A stretch of 64,000 nt of DNA, taken from Heligmosomoides polygyrus polygyrus (lineage: Eukaryota; Nematoda; Chromadorea; Rhabditida; Heligmosomidae). Each line of letters begins with the position of its first letter. Position 1 is the first letter of the stretch. The DNA lies in NCBI GenBank assembly GCA_947396885.1, contig OX377206.1:91261960-91325959 (forward strand), in the 5' to 3' direction. The notes beneath the pieces were generated by a model. That model was not told the origin of the DNA. It was given only the letters and a program-made list of their open reading frames with translations, and searched no databases. Of the stretch, positions 32,764-42,239 are shown in pieces. The position numbers were made by a program, and so were the translations under genes.

Positions 32764-33964
32764 CAGGGGTGCACACGAAGTCCCGTGCGTTAAATTTTCT
32801 TAACGAAAGTTTTTTAACGGAAAATTCTCGTTAAATTTCCGGTGAACCGTTAAATTTCGTTAAAAGTACAATTAGCTACAAACTACTACTTAAAATGAAA
32901 AAAAATCAAGGAAAACGTTATATGTTCCAACTTCAACAGACGAAGAACTAAATTCAAGGATTGAAGTGCGACGCTACAGTGTAAAACAGGCAATTCACTA
33001 TCAACAAAGTGTGGACAGCAAAAAAAGCTCTTAGCAACAAAATTGCTTCTGGGTGTGGAAGAAGAATAACTATGGAATTATCATTCAAGAGAACGGTATT
33101 TAGTGGGCTGGGTTAGTTAGACCAGACAGATCCCGAGGTTTCACTCTTTCTTAGTTCTTTGCGAAACCGTTTTGTGTGACTGTTCTACGAGCATGTGCAA
33201 TCTTGATGGAGGCACGAGTCCGTTAGTACAGAAAGATTTAATAAAAATACAACTGAAAGCCTATCAGTGTTAACACGCTGACGAAATTTCTGCGTCGAAT
33301 TTTCGCGTACATAGTGCGTGGGACCAATGTCGGGACCGTGACACGACATCATGTCACACGGTCCCACGCCAAAAGAGTGTGACACGGTCGTAAACGTGTT
33401 GACGTTTAGGAAAAGTAGCTTTCCAACGTTTCTTTTTGTCATCGTTTCTCACAAATCGTTCAGAATTCGATCACCGGCTGAAAACATTCTCTTTTTCTCA
33501 ACCGTTTCAGGTGGCGAGCAAAACAATTTTGGGATAAGCAGTGTCATGTAGGAATAGACGTATCTTATGTGAGGGTCAGACTAGAATCTTTGTGGATTCG
33601 TTGACGTGCTTCGCGGCTCAGCGAAGGACATTCTTGCTCCAAAATGCATAATTTTTAAAAAATTCAAATGCGCCATAGAAGATGTTAAAATCGCATAAAA
33701 ACATTAAAATATTGTCGCTGATTTCAGTAGTTTTTTTCAGGAACTGTTCTGATCGGAAGGACGAGGAATACAATATTGGTGAAGACTAGGGGAAAAGTGA
33801 TAAACTTACTAAGAAAATGTCCGATAAAAACTCCATTAAATTTCTTTCTTTTCTTTCCGTTAAGTCGTTAAACCAGATTTTAAAGAAGGATGCCGTTAAT
33901 TCTTTAAATTCGTTAAATCGTTAACGAATTAACGGCCTTCTTAAATGATAAATGTGCAACCCTG
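32764..33964. mobile_element. hAT-like element with CGTTAAA-rich ends (1201 bp)
   Basis: The ends CAGGGGTGCACA and TGTGCAACCCTG are inverted (10 of 12). The flanking 8-mers gttgatgt and gtcggtct agree at 5 of 8. Both ends are built of taacg/cgttaaa motifs for more than 100 bp. The interior has a strong imperfect hairpin at about 33318-33367 (gggaccgtgacac / gtcacacggtccc) and short ORFs without known motifs. Confidence 0.6.
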
Positions 33965-33989
33965 GTCGGTCTGGGTAAGTGCTCAGTTC

Positions 33990-34262
33990 ATCGAACTACG
34001 AAATCCGGGAAAATAAATGGCGGGAGAAAGAAAAGGAGTGACTGCTGTTTTGAGTCGTTCGTTGAGTACGCTACAACCAGTACAACCATGGCACCTCAAG
34101 CTGTCCAAAGGAATCGTCGTCAAACCGAACTGTGCAACTTCAGATTGAAGGATTTGTACGAGAAGCTTGACCTGGACAGCTCTGCTTTTCAAGAATGTTG
34201 AGAAGTATGGAATTGTTGCCGACGCCTCTCCGTCCCAGTTGCAACGCCTCGATGACACCTAG
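33990..34262 (+). other. Coding-like segment inside the R3 element (unknown)
   Basis: From ATG 34088 one frame reads MAPQAVQRNRRQTELCNFRL. After a frame change another reads LFKNVEKYGIVADASPSQLQ and ends RLDDT before TAG at 34260. It could be two exons of a captured gene, or chance. No family recognised. Confidence 0.25.
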
Positions 34263-34604
34263 TCAGACGAATCGTGAAAAACGGATGTTGGATTCGTGAT
34301 CAGCACACCAAATAACCCCCCCCCCCCTAGACAGAGTTTCAGCGAAAATTTTTTTCCGACCGAAGTCGTGTCGGTGGAGTCGGAACTTTTAACTACATAG
34401 TGCGGGTTTGTCTCAGAATTCGATAGGCAAACTCATTCATCAGCATAACAGCTCAAGTGGGACATTTGAAGGAGTCCCATTAAAAATCCTCTATTGCACT
34501 TCTTTTGCACTGCAGATCGATGCCAATGAAATATGTCCCAACAAGAACACTAATGTAATTGCTGGACGGACTAGCGCATGGCGCAATCCTCACTGAATCT
34601 TCTT

Positions 34605-34785
34605 CACTAGTATACTTGTGGTGGCCAGACGATGGACAAGTCATTCAGATTTATCCTTCCCAGACGAGCCTGTTAGCAATTCTCCGTGTCTCGGTTGTTG
34701 GCCTGGATAGAAACCACCGGTTCATGAACAGATTCAGGGTGCATGGAACTAACGCCTCTGCCGACTGCTTTACACATGCCCCACA
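34605..34785 (-). repeat. SINE S1, degenerate, minus strand
   Basis: ggtggccagacgatggacaag, atccttcccagacgagcctg and a terminal gactgctttacacatgccc match the family. Confidence 0.65.
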
Positions 34786-34809
34786 AATGCTTGACCAAGG
34801 CCTATCTTA

Positions 34810-34941
34810 GGCCTTTATACCGTCGCTCACCCCGCGCGACGCCTAATGATATGCTCCCATATCGATCGGGCGGCGCGATGGAGTCGATATGGGTGCATAT
34901 CATTAGGCGTCGCTCGTGGTGAGCGATGTATGACAAAGGCC
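34810..34941. mobile_element. PIF/Harbinger-like MITE (family G, 132 bp)
   Basis: GGCCTTTATACCGTCGCTCAC and gtgagcgatgtatgacaaaggcc are inverted. TTA flanks (34807-34809, 34942-34944). Inner cgcctaatgatatgc/gcatatcattaggcg arms. Confidence 0.8.
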
Positions 34942-35058
34942 TTATGCTTCGACGACGCTGTTGTCGGCGACGTCGGCGACAGTGTTGAGCGGGTGCTATG
35001 CCTTGCGTAGGAGCCCGCGCAACACTGTCGCCGACGTCGCCGAAGTATAACATAGGCC
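34938..35058. mobile_element. MITE family A, abutting the preceding MITE
   Basis: The right end gaagtataacataggcc is intact, and the left end (ggccttatgcttcgacg) has lost about 6 bp. The arms gttgtcggcgacgtcggcga and tcgccgacgtcgccgaag pair. The left GGCC is shared with the neighbouring MITE. Confidence 0.65.
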
Positions 35059-35061
35059 TAA

Positions 35062-35584
35062 TGTCGACGTGTTGAAAACCCGGAATTCTTTCGTGCTCCT
35101 TCTCTTCGCGTCTACGATCTGGTCGCTAATTGAGCAGAAGAAGCAAATACTATTCATTCAGGAGCGAACGTATTCATATTCAGGAACATCGTCAACAATT
35201 CGACGTCTAGACGCCGCAAAACATCCTGAAGAAGAACAAATTAGCAAATAAGTTTCCATGGATCTCCTTCCACTCACTTCCCAACTTTGCCGTGTGGTGT
35301 CTATCCCCTCATTTCTTGGCACTAGCTCGTTTCGTCGTCTTCCTCTTTCTTAACTCGTTACTTGGTTTTTCTCATTTTCTCCTTTCGTCATTCATTTCTT
35401 TTTCACAATCTTAAATTACGGGAATAGTGGGCCCTGGCTGTAAGTGTTCTGTGAATGTCAATTTTCACAGAAAGGGCAATCTTAAGAGGAGCCAGAAAGT
35501 GTGTGGAGGTGAAAAACAAGGCCTTATCACATTACTCTCCTTCGCCTTCTTTCTGTATTCCTGAATCTTGACAAGTTATTCGCT
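35062..35584. other. No gene seen
   Basis: Short ORFs only. Pyrimidine-rich near 35280-35410. Confidence 0.4.
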
Positions 35585-35700
35585 CTGGTGCCTTATTTAT
35601 TTATTTACACAGAGCGGTGTATTTCTGTTAGCGAGAAACACAGAAGAGGGTACATATCTCCAGTATACAGAATAAGGACAAATATAAAGAACGATGATAA
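35585..35700 (-). repeat. Possible LINE 3' tail
   Basis: ttatttatttatttacaca followed by gagaaacaca resembles the tail end of the CR1-like copy at 6068-6120. No coding part is visible. Confidence 0.35.
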
Positions 35701-35744
35701 TCAAAACTTTTTGGATTCGCAATTTTTGAATTCTTTTTGAATTC

Positions 35745-35985
35745 CACTTTTACGGGATTTCGTGGAAGTGATTTGAATGCGTATTTGACCTATGGAATCA
35801 CTTGTGGTAGCCAGCCAGCGAGCAAGTCAACATTTTATCCTTCCCAGACAATCTGGTACCAATACACCGACTCCGGAGGGATGGAAGGCTTTGTTGGCCT
35901 GGGCGGGAAACCCGAACCAGGGGCATGGTATCAGGTGCACGCAACAGCCGACGCCTCCTCCGTCTGCTCTGCCACGCGTCAATAA
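35745..35985 (-). repeat. SINE S1, minus strand
   Basis: gggatttcgtggaagtgattt, cttcccagacaatctggta and ccgtctgctctgccacgcg follow the family order. Confidence 0.8.
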
Positions 35986-36075
35986 AACAACATAAAGACC
36001 TAACAAATGCAAGCTAAGAACAGCGAGAAGAAAACTGTGAGCTACAAATACTGAATATCGGTTCTTCAACAATTA

Positions 36076-37325
36076 TTAGGTTGTCCGGATAATTTTTAGA
36101 CTAATGTCGGAGAACACTATATAGTTAATAAGTAACTTTATCAAAAACCACTAACTTTCAACAATATATCGACCATAATGATCTACCACATATTGCCGGT
36201 AGAGAGCGAATACCATGAGCGAAGAGCTAAGGAGACTTGGACAGCAAGAAGTTGTTGACACTACTTTTGACTTCCTCCTGATTTGTGAACTTTTTTGCAG
36301 CTAAGAAAGTCTGCAGCGACCGGAAAACGTGGTAGTCACTGGGTGCAAGATCAGTGAGTACGGTGGATGGGGTACCAGTTCAATCCCGAGCTCCTCTAAT
36401 TTCTTCTGCGTATTCTTTGCTGTGTGAGGTCTGTCGCTATCCATGAGAACAAGAATTTTTCCTCTTCTGGGATTGCGATTACGTAGGATTTCGCTCATTT
36501 TCTCCAGCTGAGCGCAGAACACGTTCGAGTCTACCACGGAACCGGTAAGAACCAATTCACAGAATACTGGGCCGTTGATGTCCCACCAGAAGGACAGCAA
36601 CTCTTTTTCGTGATCAAGAAGTTTCGGCCATGGACGGAGCAACTCATCGAAGTCCACCCAGTGCTTGCGACGCACCAAATTGTCATAGATGCAATACTTT
36701 TCATCCATCGTGACGATCGAGTCGATCCAAGCAAATGTACGGCGACGGTTGAGGAGAGAAGTGCAGATGTCAACACGCTTCCGTCTGTCCTGAGATGTCA
36801 AAGCATGTGGTACGACTCGAGGCAATTTCGCAATTTTACCTGAAGATCGAAGGACGTCCTGTACTGTGGACTTAGGAGTATTTGTAACGTTCGAAAGTTC
36901 GCGTACAGAGAGATCAGGTCGGGCACCGCAGGTGGCGAATACGAGCTGTCTGTACTGCGTATGTGGTCGACCTGTGCGTCGGAAATCCTTGAGCGAATCG
37001 CTCGTCATCGTTGTCGAACTTGCGGTACCAATTGAAGCACGAAGCCCAAGAGGGGGGGGGGGGGCTTGCTCCTTCATTGTCTCCTCTAAAGAACGATGGG
37101 TCTCGTTCGCGGATCGGTACTGTAGAAGGAGAACCGGTCAGTAGAGCATCTTCTTGTCGTCCATTGTGAAGGCACCACTGGGAACAGGAGACGATATGTC
37201 GCACATGATGCTGACAGTTACATATACAGGACATGAGTTCGGCCCGCTCACAACTTCAGCTGGCAAGGATACGTTGTTTTGAATCATACTATGCAATTAC
37301 TCTAAAGCCTTTCCGGACAACCTTA
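36076..37325 (-). mobile_element. Full-length mariner element, least degraded in the window
   Basis: TIRs TTAGGTTGTCCGGATAAT and TTTCCGGACAACCTTA with TA on both sides (36074-36075, 37326-37327). Length 1250 bp. It encodes one transposase on the minus strand, annotated separately. A G13 run (37052-37064) lies inside the coding region. Confidence 0.92.
36301..37234 (-). pseudogene. mariner transposase, two frameshifts
   Basis: The transposase cuts and pastes the element by binding the TIRs. ORF 37234-36914 gives the N-terminal part (RHIVSCSQWCLHNG, CFNWYRKFDNDDERFAQGF). ORF 37077-36301 continues with TGRPHTQYRQ and PDLSVRELSNVTNTPKSTVQ (second HTH). It then has the first catalytic Asp in IVTMDEKYCIYDNLVRRKHW, LLSFWWDINGPVFCELV, and the second Asp in ILVLMDSDRPHTA. 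After PHPPYS (about 36372) a shift moves the third-Asp block (LTDLAPSDYHVFRSLQTF) into another frame. The other change between frames lies near the C13/G13 tract. Otherwise open and well preserved. Confidence 0.9.
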
Positions 37326-37464
37326 TAAAAACCGGCAACCTGTGAGCTCATTCCAGGTAGCAGTCATTCTAGATAGTGCAGCTGTGCAACCCGCACTGGT
37401 TCCTTATTCTCCTCCTTAGATTTATATTATTCTAACTTGTCACGAGAAGAAAGAACATGGCTGT

Positions 37465-37600
37465 GCAGGAGTTGAAGGCGTCGGCTGTCGTGTGTACCCC
37501 CAATTGACGACCTTGGTTCGAGTTCACCCCACCAGGCCTTCCATCCCTCCAGTATATGTGAATTGGTACACATAGTAGGGAAGACCAGCGCTATGTTGTC
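37465..37600 (+). repeat. SINE S1, degenerate fragment
   Basis: ggcgtcggctgtcgtgtg, ccttggttcgagttcaccc and gccttccatccctcc follow the S1 order. Confidence 0.6.
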
Positions 37601-38215
37601 GTGTCAGGTGTTACCCCTGCGAGGTAAAAATCACTTTGTTTCAGCGTCTACCGAAAATGGCTTACAGCGAGTCAGCAATATTGGATGGTTAACCATTTTT
37701 GATCGACTATATTGAATTTTGTCCGTAGATGACCTGTTAAAGTGGGAGTGTCACTAACGTGATGATGTGAATACATCGAACGAGCGTGTCCAGCGTTAGC
37801 TCTATGAAGTGAGATTCACGTTATTAATTGCTAATGGAGATGCTTTACAACAAGAGAACAGTTTTGACCAGTAAACCATTATTGATGGATTTCATCGATT
37901 TTAATCCATAGTTGGGTTTTGAAGTGGAAATCCAATGAATACGGTCGTCGATGCATGGGCTTTATAATATCGATCGGTCAACCAATATTGATAGATTTTA
38001 TCGATTTCGGGCGAATTTGGTGGCCTGAAAATGCAGAAAAGGTTGCACTGATTCACACTGTTTAGCCAAACCACCCGCACCGCTAGTCCCGCTGAATCGT
38101 GGCGAGCAACAGAGCTCTGTTGCACTATGTAGGACAATTCGATTTTTCAATCAGTGAATGGATTTTTAAAACCTGTGCACCACGTCATTGTAAAAATTGG
38201 TATTGATATTATGCA
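37601..38215. other. No gene seen
   Basis: Two related segments (about 37665-37745 and 37860-37930) share a taaaccatt-ttgat-ga-t motif around tgaattttgtccgtaga and ttttaatccatagttg. Possibly a degraded repeat. Confidence 0.35.
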
Positions 38216-38219
38216 AAAT

Positions 38220-38790
38220 TAAAACTTCGCTGAACACCTGGAGCTTCATTTAATACAAGACGTGGGATGAGCTGGAGCGACTCTTGTCGAGACGCCAGTA
38301 ACCATGTATTAGGTTTTAAGGAAAGCATCCCGCCAATTGTGCATTTTTTCAAATTTATTTCTTTCGTCCCATACATACAACAACTAACGAACATATTATC
38401 TACAACGTTGCCATTTGTCAGGCAATTCGTAGATCCCGCTTCTATAGAATTCCTGGGGGTTTGACGAAGAGAACTTAGCAAGGCACTTTTCAAATGGCTC
38501 CCTGTCGTCAATTTGTTTCTTCTGCAAATGGATCGATAACTAAATAATTAGATGATAGTCCATTGGAGTATTGTCCTATGAATACGGTGGGTGAACAAAA
38601 ACATGTCATCCGAATCACTGGAGTTTTTCCGAGTCTCCTTTCAACGTGTGGACACGCATTATCGTGAGGGAAGAAGATCTTGTCCTGTTTCCCACGAAGG
38701 GCGGCTTCAGCGCGATCCAACTGCCTGCAGTAGACATAGCTAGCGACAGCTTAACTCGCTTTTCGACGCCAGTGACCAGCTTCTAGAGTC
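38220..38790 (-). pseudogene. mariner transposase, C-terminal fragment
   Basis: Minus ORF 38720-38508 has KIFFPHDNACPHVERRLGKT (second Asp region) and a degraded third-Asp region. The remainder to 38220 matches the C-terminus in other frames (EFYRSGIYELPDKWQRC). Confidence 0.7.
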
Positions 38791-38903
38791 GAGAAAAATT
38801 CCACCCTAAAGTCAAGAAGTCGCGCACGCATTCCGCACCTGCAGCTGGTGGCCGCTAGGTCCTGCAGCTGGTGGCCACTCGGTATCCATGCACACGTCTA
38901 CAC

Positions 38904-39211
38904 TATAGCTGTGCTCGAATAACCTATTCGAATAGATATTCTAATGATTTTAATTCGAATTTGAGTATTCGAATTCAAATGTTTAAAAAATCGCGTTTTT
39001 CGAATGCATTCGAATTCAGGTGTTCAAAAAATCTCGTTTTTCAAATGTGTTTGAATTAGAATGTTCAAAAAATCTCGTTTTTCGAATGTACTCGAATTCG
39101 AGTGTTCAAAAAAATCGCGTTTTTCAAATATATTCGAAATTCGAATGCTCGAAGATTGCGGGTATTCGAAACCATTCGAATATTCGAAAATTTTGCGAGA
39201 ACACAACTATA
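38904..39211. mobile_element. hAT-like MITE with a 41-bp internal tandem array
   Basis: The ends TATAGCTGTGCTC and GAACACAACTATA are inverted. The flanking 8-mers gtctacac and gcctacat agree at 6 of 8. Four units of 41 bp at about 38979, 39020, 39061 and 39102 share aatgttcaaaaaatctcgtt. Outside the array the sequence is tattcgaatt-type. Same TIR as 8978-9169. Confidence 0.75.
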
Positions 39212-39293
39212 GCCTACATGTCTTCCCAAGGTCACGCAGGTGTTGAGCTACGGTGGTGTAACTGCGCTCTAGTTTCTCTACCAGTTCATGGTT

Positions 39294-39563
39294 TCAACGC
39301 CGGGGATCCTCCTGCACCAGCTCCGGCAGAAGGCGCTCCTCATTCACTGCAACTGGCCTTACAGACCGCAGTCGATCCTTCAAGTAAACGTCTCCGTTCT
39401 TGAAGTTCTGGAACCATACTTTCACTGTGTCGTAGGAGACTGTGGTAGGACGCATCATTCCACGTATGTTATCAACCGCCGCTCTTGCACTGCTTTGCTT
39501 TTCGAACTCGTAAAGCAAAAGCAGTCGAACTTGCTCGCAGTCGAGAACGATTTTCTCTGCCAT
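39294..39563 (-). pseudogene. mariner transposase, N-terminal DNA-binding domain
   Basis: MAEKIVLDCEQVRLLLLYEF starts at 39563, followed by KQSSARAAVDNI, then VSYDTVKVWFQNFKNGDVYL and DRLRSVRPVAVNEERLLPEL. This is the first mariner helix-turn-helix with its GD-L-D-PRSGRP-type linker. The frame ends at EDPRR. The catalytic domain is absent. A family B MITE begins one base upstream of the ATG. Confidence 0.85.
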
Positions 39564-39564
39564 A

Positions 39565-39698
39565 GGCCTGGTTTATACTCGCGCCATCACGCGGCGCGAC
39601 GCAATGCCGCCATAGATATCGATTTTTCGCATCGCTCGGTCGATATCTATTCGGACTATGGTGCCGCGCCGAGCAGCGGCGCTACTATAAACCAGGGC
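39565..39698. mobile_element. MITE family B, copy 2 (134 bp)
   Basis: GGCCTGGTTTATACTCGCGCC and ggcgctactataaaccagggc are inverted. ATA flanks (39562-39564, 39699-39701). Confidence 0.85.
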
Positions 39699-39806
39699 AT
39701 AGTCATAACGTAATATGATGATATAGTGGTAAATGTTGGTCATGATCAGTATTCCTTGCCGATGCACCAGTTTATTGTAAATTGGTGGAGCTACCGAAAT
39801 ACCTTG

Positions 39807-40220
39807 CTACAAGAATTCATAGTTATTGTTCAGCTGAAGTGATTTCCTCAGGATAGCCAACACCGAAACTGCTGAATAATTTATCTCACGTCTCAGATCA
39901 CCACAATCTCTTGCTGACGAGCTCTTGGAAAGGATCTTGTACGACGTCGAACGGTAGCGAAGAGAAGGCGAAGAGGGGTCCCGATCCCTGGCGTCGTCAC
40001 CCTTTATACACGTTGTCACTCGAAAGAATATTAGCTTCGTCCAGCCCTGTAAAATGTTCCCATTAGATTGGCTACTCGATAAGAGATAAGGTTGAGAAAC
40101 TGTGAAACTTTCTGACCCTAAACTTCTACTAGCGCAGCTGAATATATACGCGTTATTGGAAGATGGTTTCAGAACACTTTTGGAAGATGGTTTCAGAACA
40201 GAAATTTGGCGGAACGCCAA
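39807..40220 (-). other. 137-codon ORF of unknown origin
   Basis: It begins MAFRQISVLKPSSKSVLKPS, reflecting a short direct repeat (gaagatggtttcagaacact), and continues S-rich. No family recognised and no transposon signature. Could be chance. Confidence 0.2.
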
Positions 40221-40680
40221 AGTGAGTGTCGGGAAACTTCCCTTACCATCTAATATGTAGTTCCAATGCGCTTCTGCGTCTTCTATTTCTGATAGGACGC
40301 CCCCTCAGATGGGCAATCATTGAGAGAGAGAAAAAACACTCGCAAATACGACGACGGCGTCGGTCTGCACAACACGAATTTCCCGTTAAATTTCATTTCT
40401 TCGTGTTTTCAATTCACTTGCCACGCTAACACGTCTACATCCTTCTGCATCGGACGCGTAATCGAGCGCATCTGCAGAAGAACCACAACTGAAGCATGAA
40501 TCCCAAATCGAAGGCTTGGTGAAGATCCCTGTTAAGTATTATGAACAAAGCAGAACAGGTCCTTGTGTATTGCGAGGTGCTAGCAATCCTCAAAGAAAGT
40601 ATTTTTAAACTTTTGATTTCGTCAAAATATGTGCTGCTTACGATTTCTTTTCCTAGCATAGCTAGGTATAGGTGGAGTTT
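40221..40680. other. No gene seen
   Basis: Short ORFs only. Confidence 0.4.
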
Positions 40681-40687
40681 ATTCACC

Positions 40688-40789
40688 GGTCGCCAAGCTG
40701 CATCATGAAGGCAATCAATATCGATCGCTTCTAGCGCCTAATCGATATTAATAGCTTTTTTGGCGCAGCCCGGCGACCGAAGTATATAT
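40688..40789. mobile_element. MITE-like palindrome
   Basis: The outer cggtcgccaagctg and ccggcgaccgaagtat and the inner caatatcgatcg/taatcgatatta are inverted. The GGCC end is not clear. Confidence 0.45.
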
Positions 40790-40960
40790 CGTTTTCACGT
40801 CGAACGCGACATTTCTCAGACCAAATGAATACTGTTCTAAGTAAGCCTGACGTTGTTGAAATCAAACTGTGTATACTCAGATCAAAACGAGAGCCAAGTC
40901 GCACTAGAGACTCTCCGAAAACATCAGAATTTTTGTTCGAAGGAAGTTTATGACAAGTTT

Positions 40961-41069
40961 AGTAAAATAAAGAAATTCAAAGAAAGTTTATGACTTTCTT
41001 TGAATTTCTTTATTTTACTTGCTCTAGTGACACAATGAAATTTTATAAAATAATTTCATTGTGTCACTA
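40961..41069. repeat. Two adjacent perfect hairpins
   Basis: Hairpin 1: arms 40961-40986 and 40994-41019 are 26-bp perfect inverted repeats with a 7-nt loop. Hairpin 2: arms 41025-41042 and 41052-41069 are 18-bp perfect with a 9-nt loop. They are unrelated in sequence and separated by 5 bp. AT-rich. Confidence 0.9.
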
Positions 41070-41108
41070 TCCTACTCGGAGGGGGGTGGGCATGTAGTCG
41101 TTTTCGTC

Positions 41109-41344
41109 TTCAGTCCCATGGGATGTCGTGGAGGCAACATGAATGCGTATTTGGCCATACAATGACTTGCGGTGGCCAGCCGATGAACAAGTCAGCGCTT
41201 TATCCTTCCCAGGCAAGTCTGGTACCAATTCACCGACCTCGGAGGGATGGAAGGCTTGGTTGGCCTGGGCGAGAGGTCCGAACCAGGAACCTAGTATCGG
41301 GTGCACGCGACAGTCGCGCCTCCTCCGACTGCGCTACACGCGCC
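41109..41344 (-). repeat. SINE S1, minus strand
   Basis: Well preserved from gggatgtcgtggaggcaaca to gactgcgctacacgcgcc. The 3' CTTTATCC tail is absent, replaced by G-rich sequence. Confidence 0.9.
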
Positions 41345-41529
41345 ATAAATCCAATATTTTTTTTAATTTTGAGAAAAATAAGAAAAGAATTTGTTTTTAA
41401 GGCTCATGCAGGAGATAATTTCTTAGCGCTAAACAAAGAGATTGAGCCGTGTGCTCATTCACCACGTCGCGCTAGCTGTTTGATTGATAGCAAAAATGTT
41501 GGCGCCAAAGAGTAGTTAGATCAAATAGG

Positions 41530-41850
41530 TAGGCCACGAGCCATCTTCTTCGTCTTCTTCACTTCTTCTCCTCAAGCCGCCTGTTTCCTTCTACCTTGCT
41601 CTATCACCACGTGGGTAGTTGGACGTATCGACTAGGGACCTGGATACATATAGCTAGAGAATTTCGAGATGATATCGATGTCCTTTAGAATCGGCCACTA
41701 AATTTCCATTAACGTTTTCTCTAGCCATACCCTGAAAGTAAGTGATATTCAACGTTACGTCATCTGACATCGAAGACTTTTCCCAGCGAGGGAATTGTTG
41801 TGAGTCGAGTTTTTGCATTAGTTTCCCGCATTCATACACCTCCTCGTTTT
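41530..41850 (-). pseudogene. RTE-type LINE fragment
   Basis: On the minus strand the segment matches the post-RT region seen at 12250-11990: a CGKLMQKLD-type start, then SSYMYPGP (for SSYVYLGR) and EQGRRKQAA (for ELSRRKRAA). No intact frame. Confidence 0.6.
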
Positions 41851-42146
41851 GCTGCATACTTCATTTGATGAATAGGTGTTTCTCGCCCAATAATATTGTG
41901 TCGCATCCTAGAGTTCCAGCAGGGAGCCAAGGTAAAACCGGACATCAGTGGAAAATTAAGGAGCGATTAGTGAAGTTGCTAAATATCTGATCGGTGGTCG
42001 CTTCGGATAGTTTAAAGTTTTTTTTTATTCTAGTTTGGGAAGGGGACAGAGACACCACCATAGAAGCGAAACAGACACAAACAAGGTGGCTTTTCTCGCA
42101 GGAAATCTACCACTATATAATGGAGTTAGTTGCCAGTACTGTGGAT

Positions 42147-42239
42147 GATGAAGCGTATCTCACGCAGGTTAGAAAACTGCGTGAGATTTTGCCCGCGCTG
42201 TAGGTGACGGTTTCTAACCTGCATGAGATACGCCTCATC
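42147..42239 (-). ncRNA. Candidate structured-RNA hairpin with an alternative inner stem
   Basis: Arms 42147-42175 and 42211-42239 (29 bp) have two mismatches that become G.U pairs in a minus-strand transcript. A competing perfect 11-bp stem pairs 42157-42167 with 42177-42187. Expression unknown. May instead be an unusual duplication. Confidence 0.3.

Larger units (their letters stand above)
32295..34394. mobile_element. Large inverted-repeat element (R3 arms) with a nested hAT-like element
   Basis: The left arm (32300 onward: agttaaaaattccgactcca) and right arm (34375-34394: tggagtcggaacttttaact) are inverted. Both carry the R3 unit: C/G homopolymer, ttatttggngtgctgatcac, gaatctgacatc and ggtttttcacgattcg. 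The left side has three tandem R3 units (about 32365, 32496, 32630) and the right side one (34262-34330). Superfamily unknown. Confidence 0.65.

Noticed and set aside
38871..39246. Several short ORFs with MFKKSRFSN repeats
   Set aside because: They are translations of the 41-bp array inside a MITE.
41123..41515. ORFs of about 80-140 codons over S1 SINEs (also 45022-45384, 56129-56637, 60072-60566)
   Set aside because: They follow SINE sequence in whichever frame happens to be open and recur at every copy. They are not genes.
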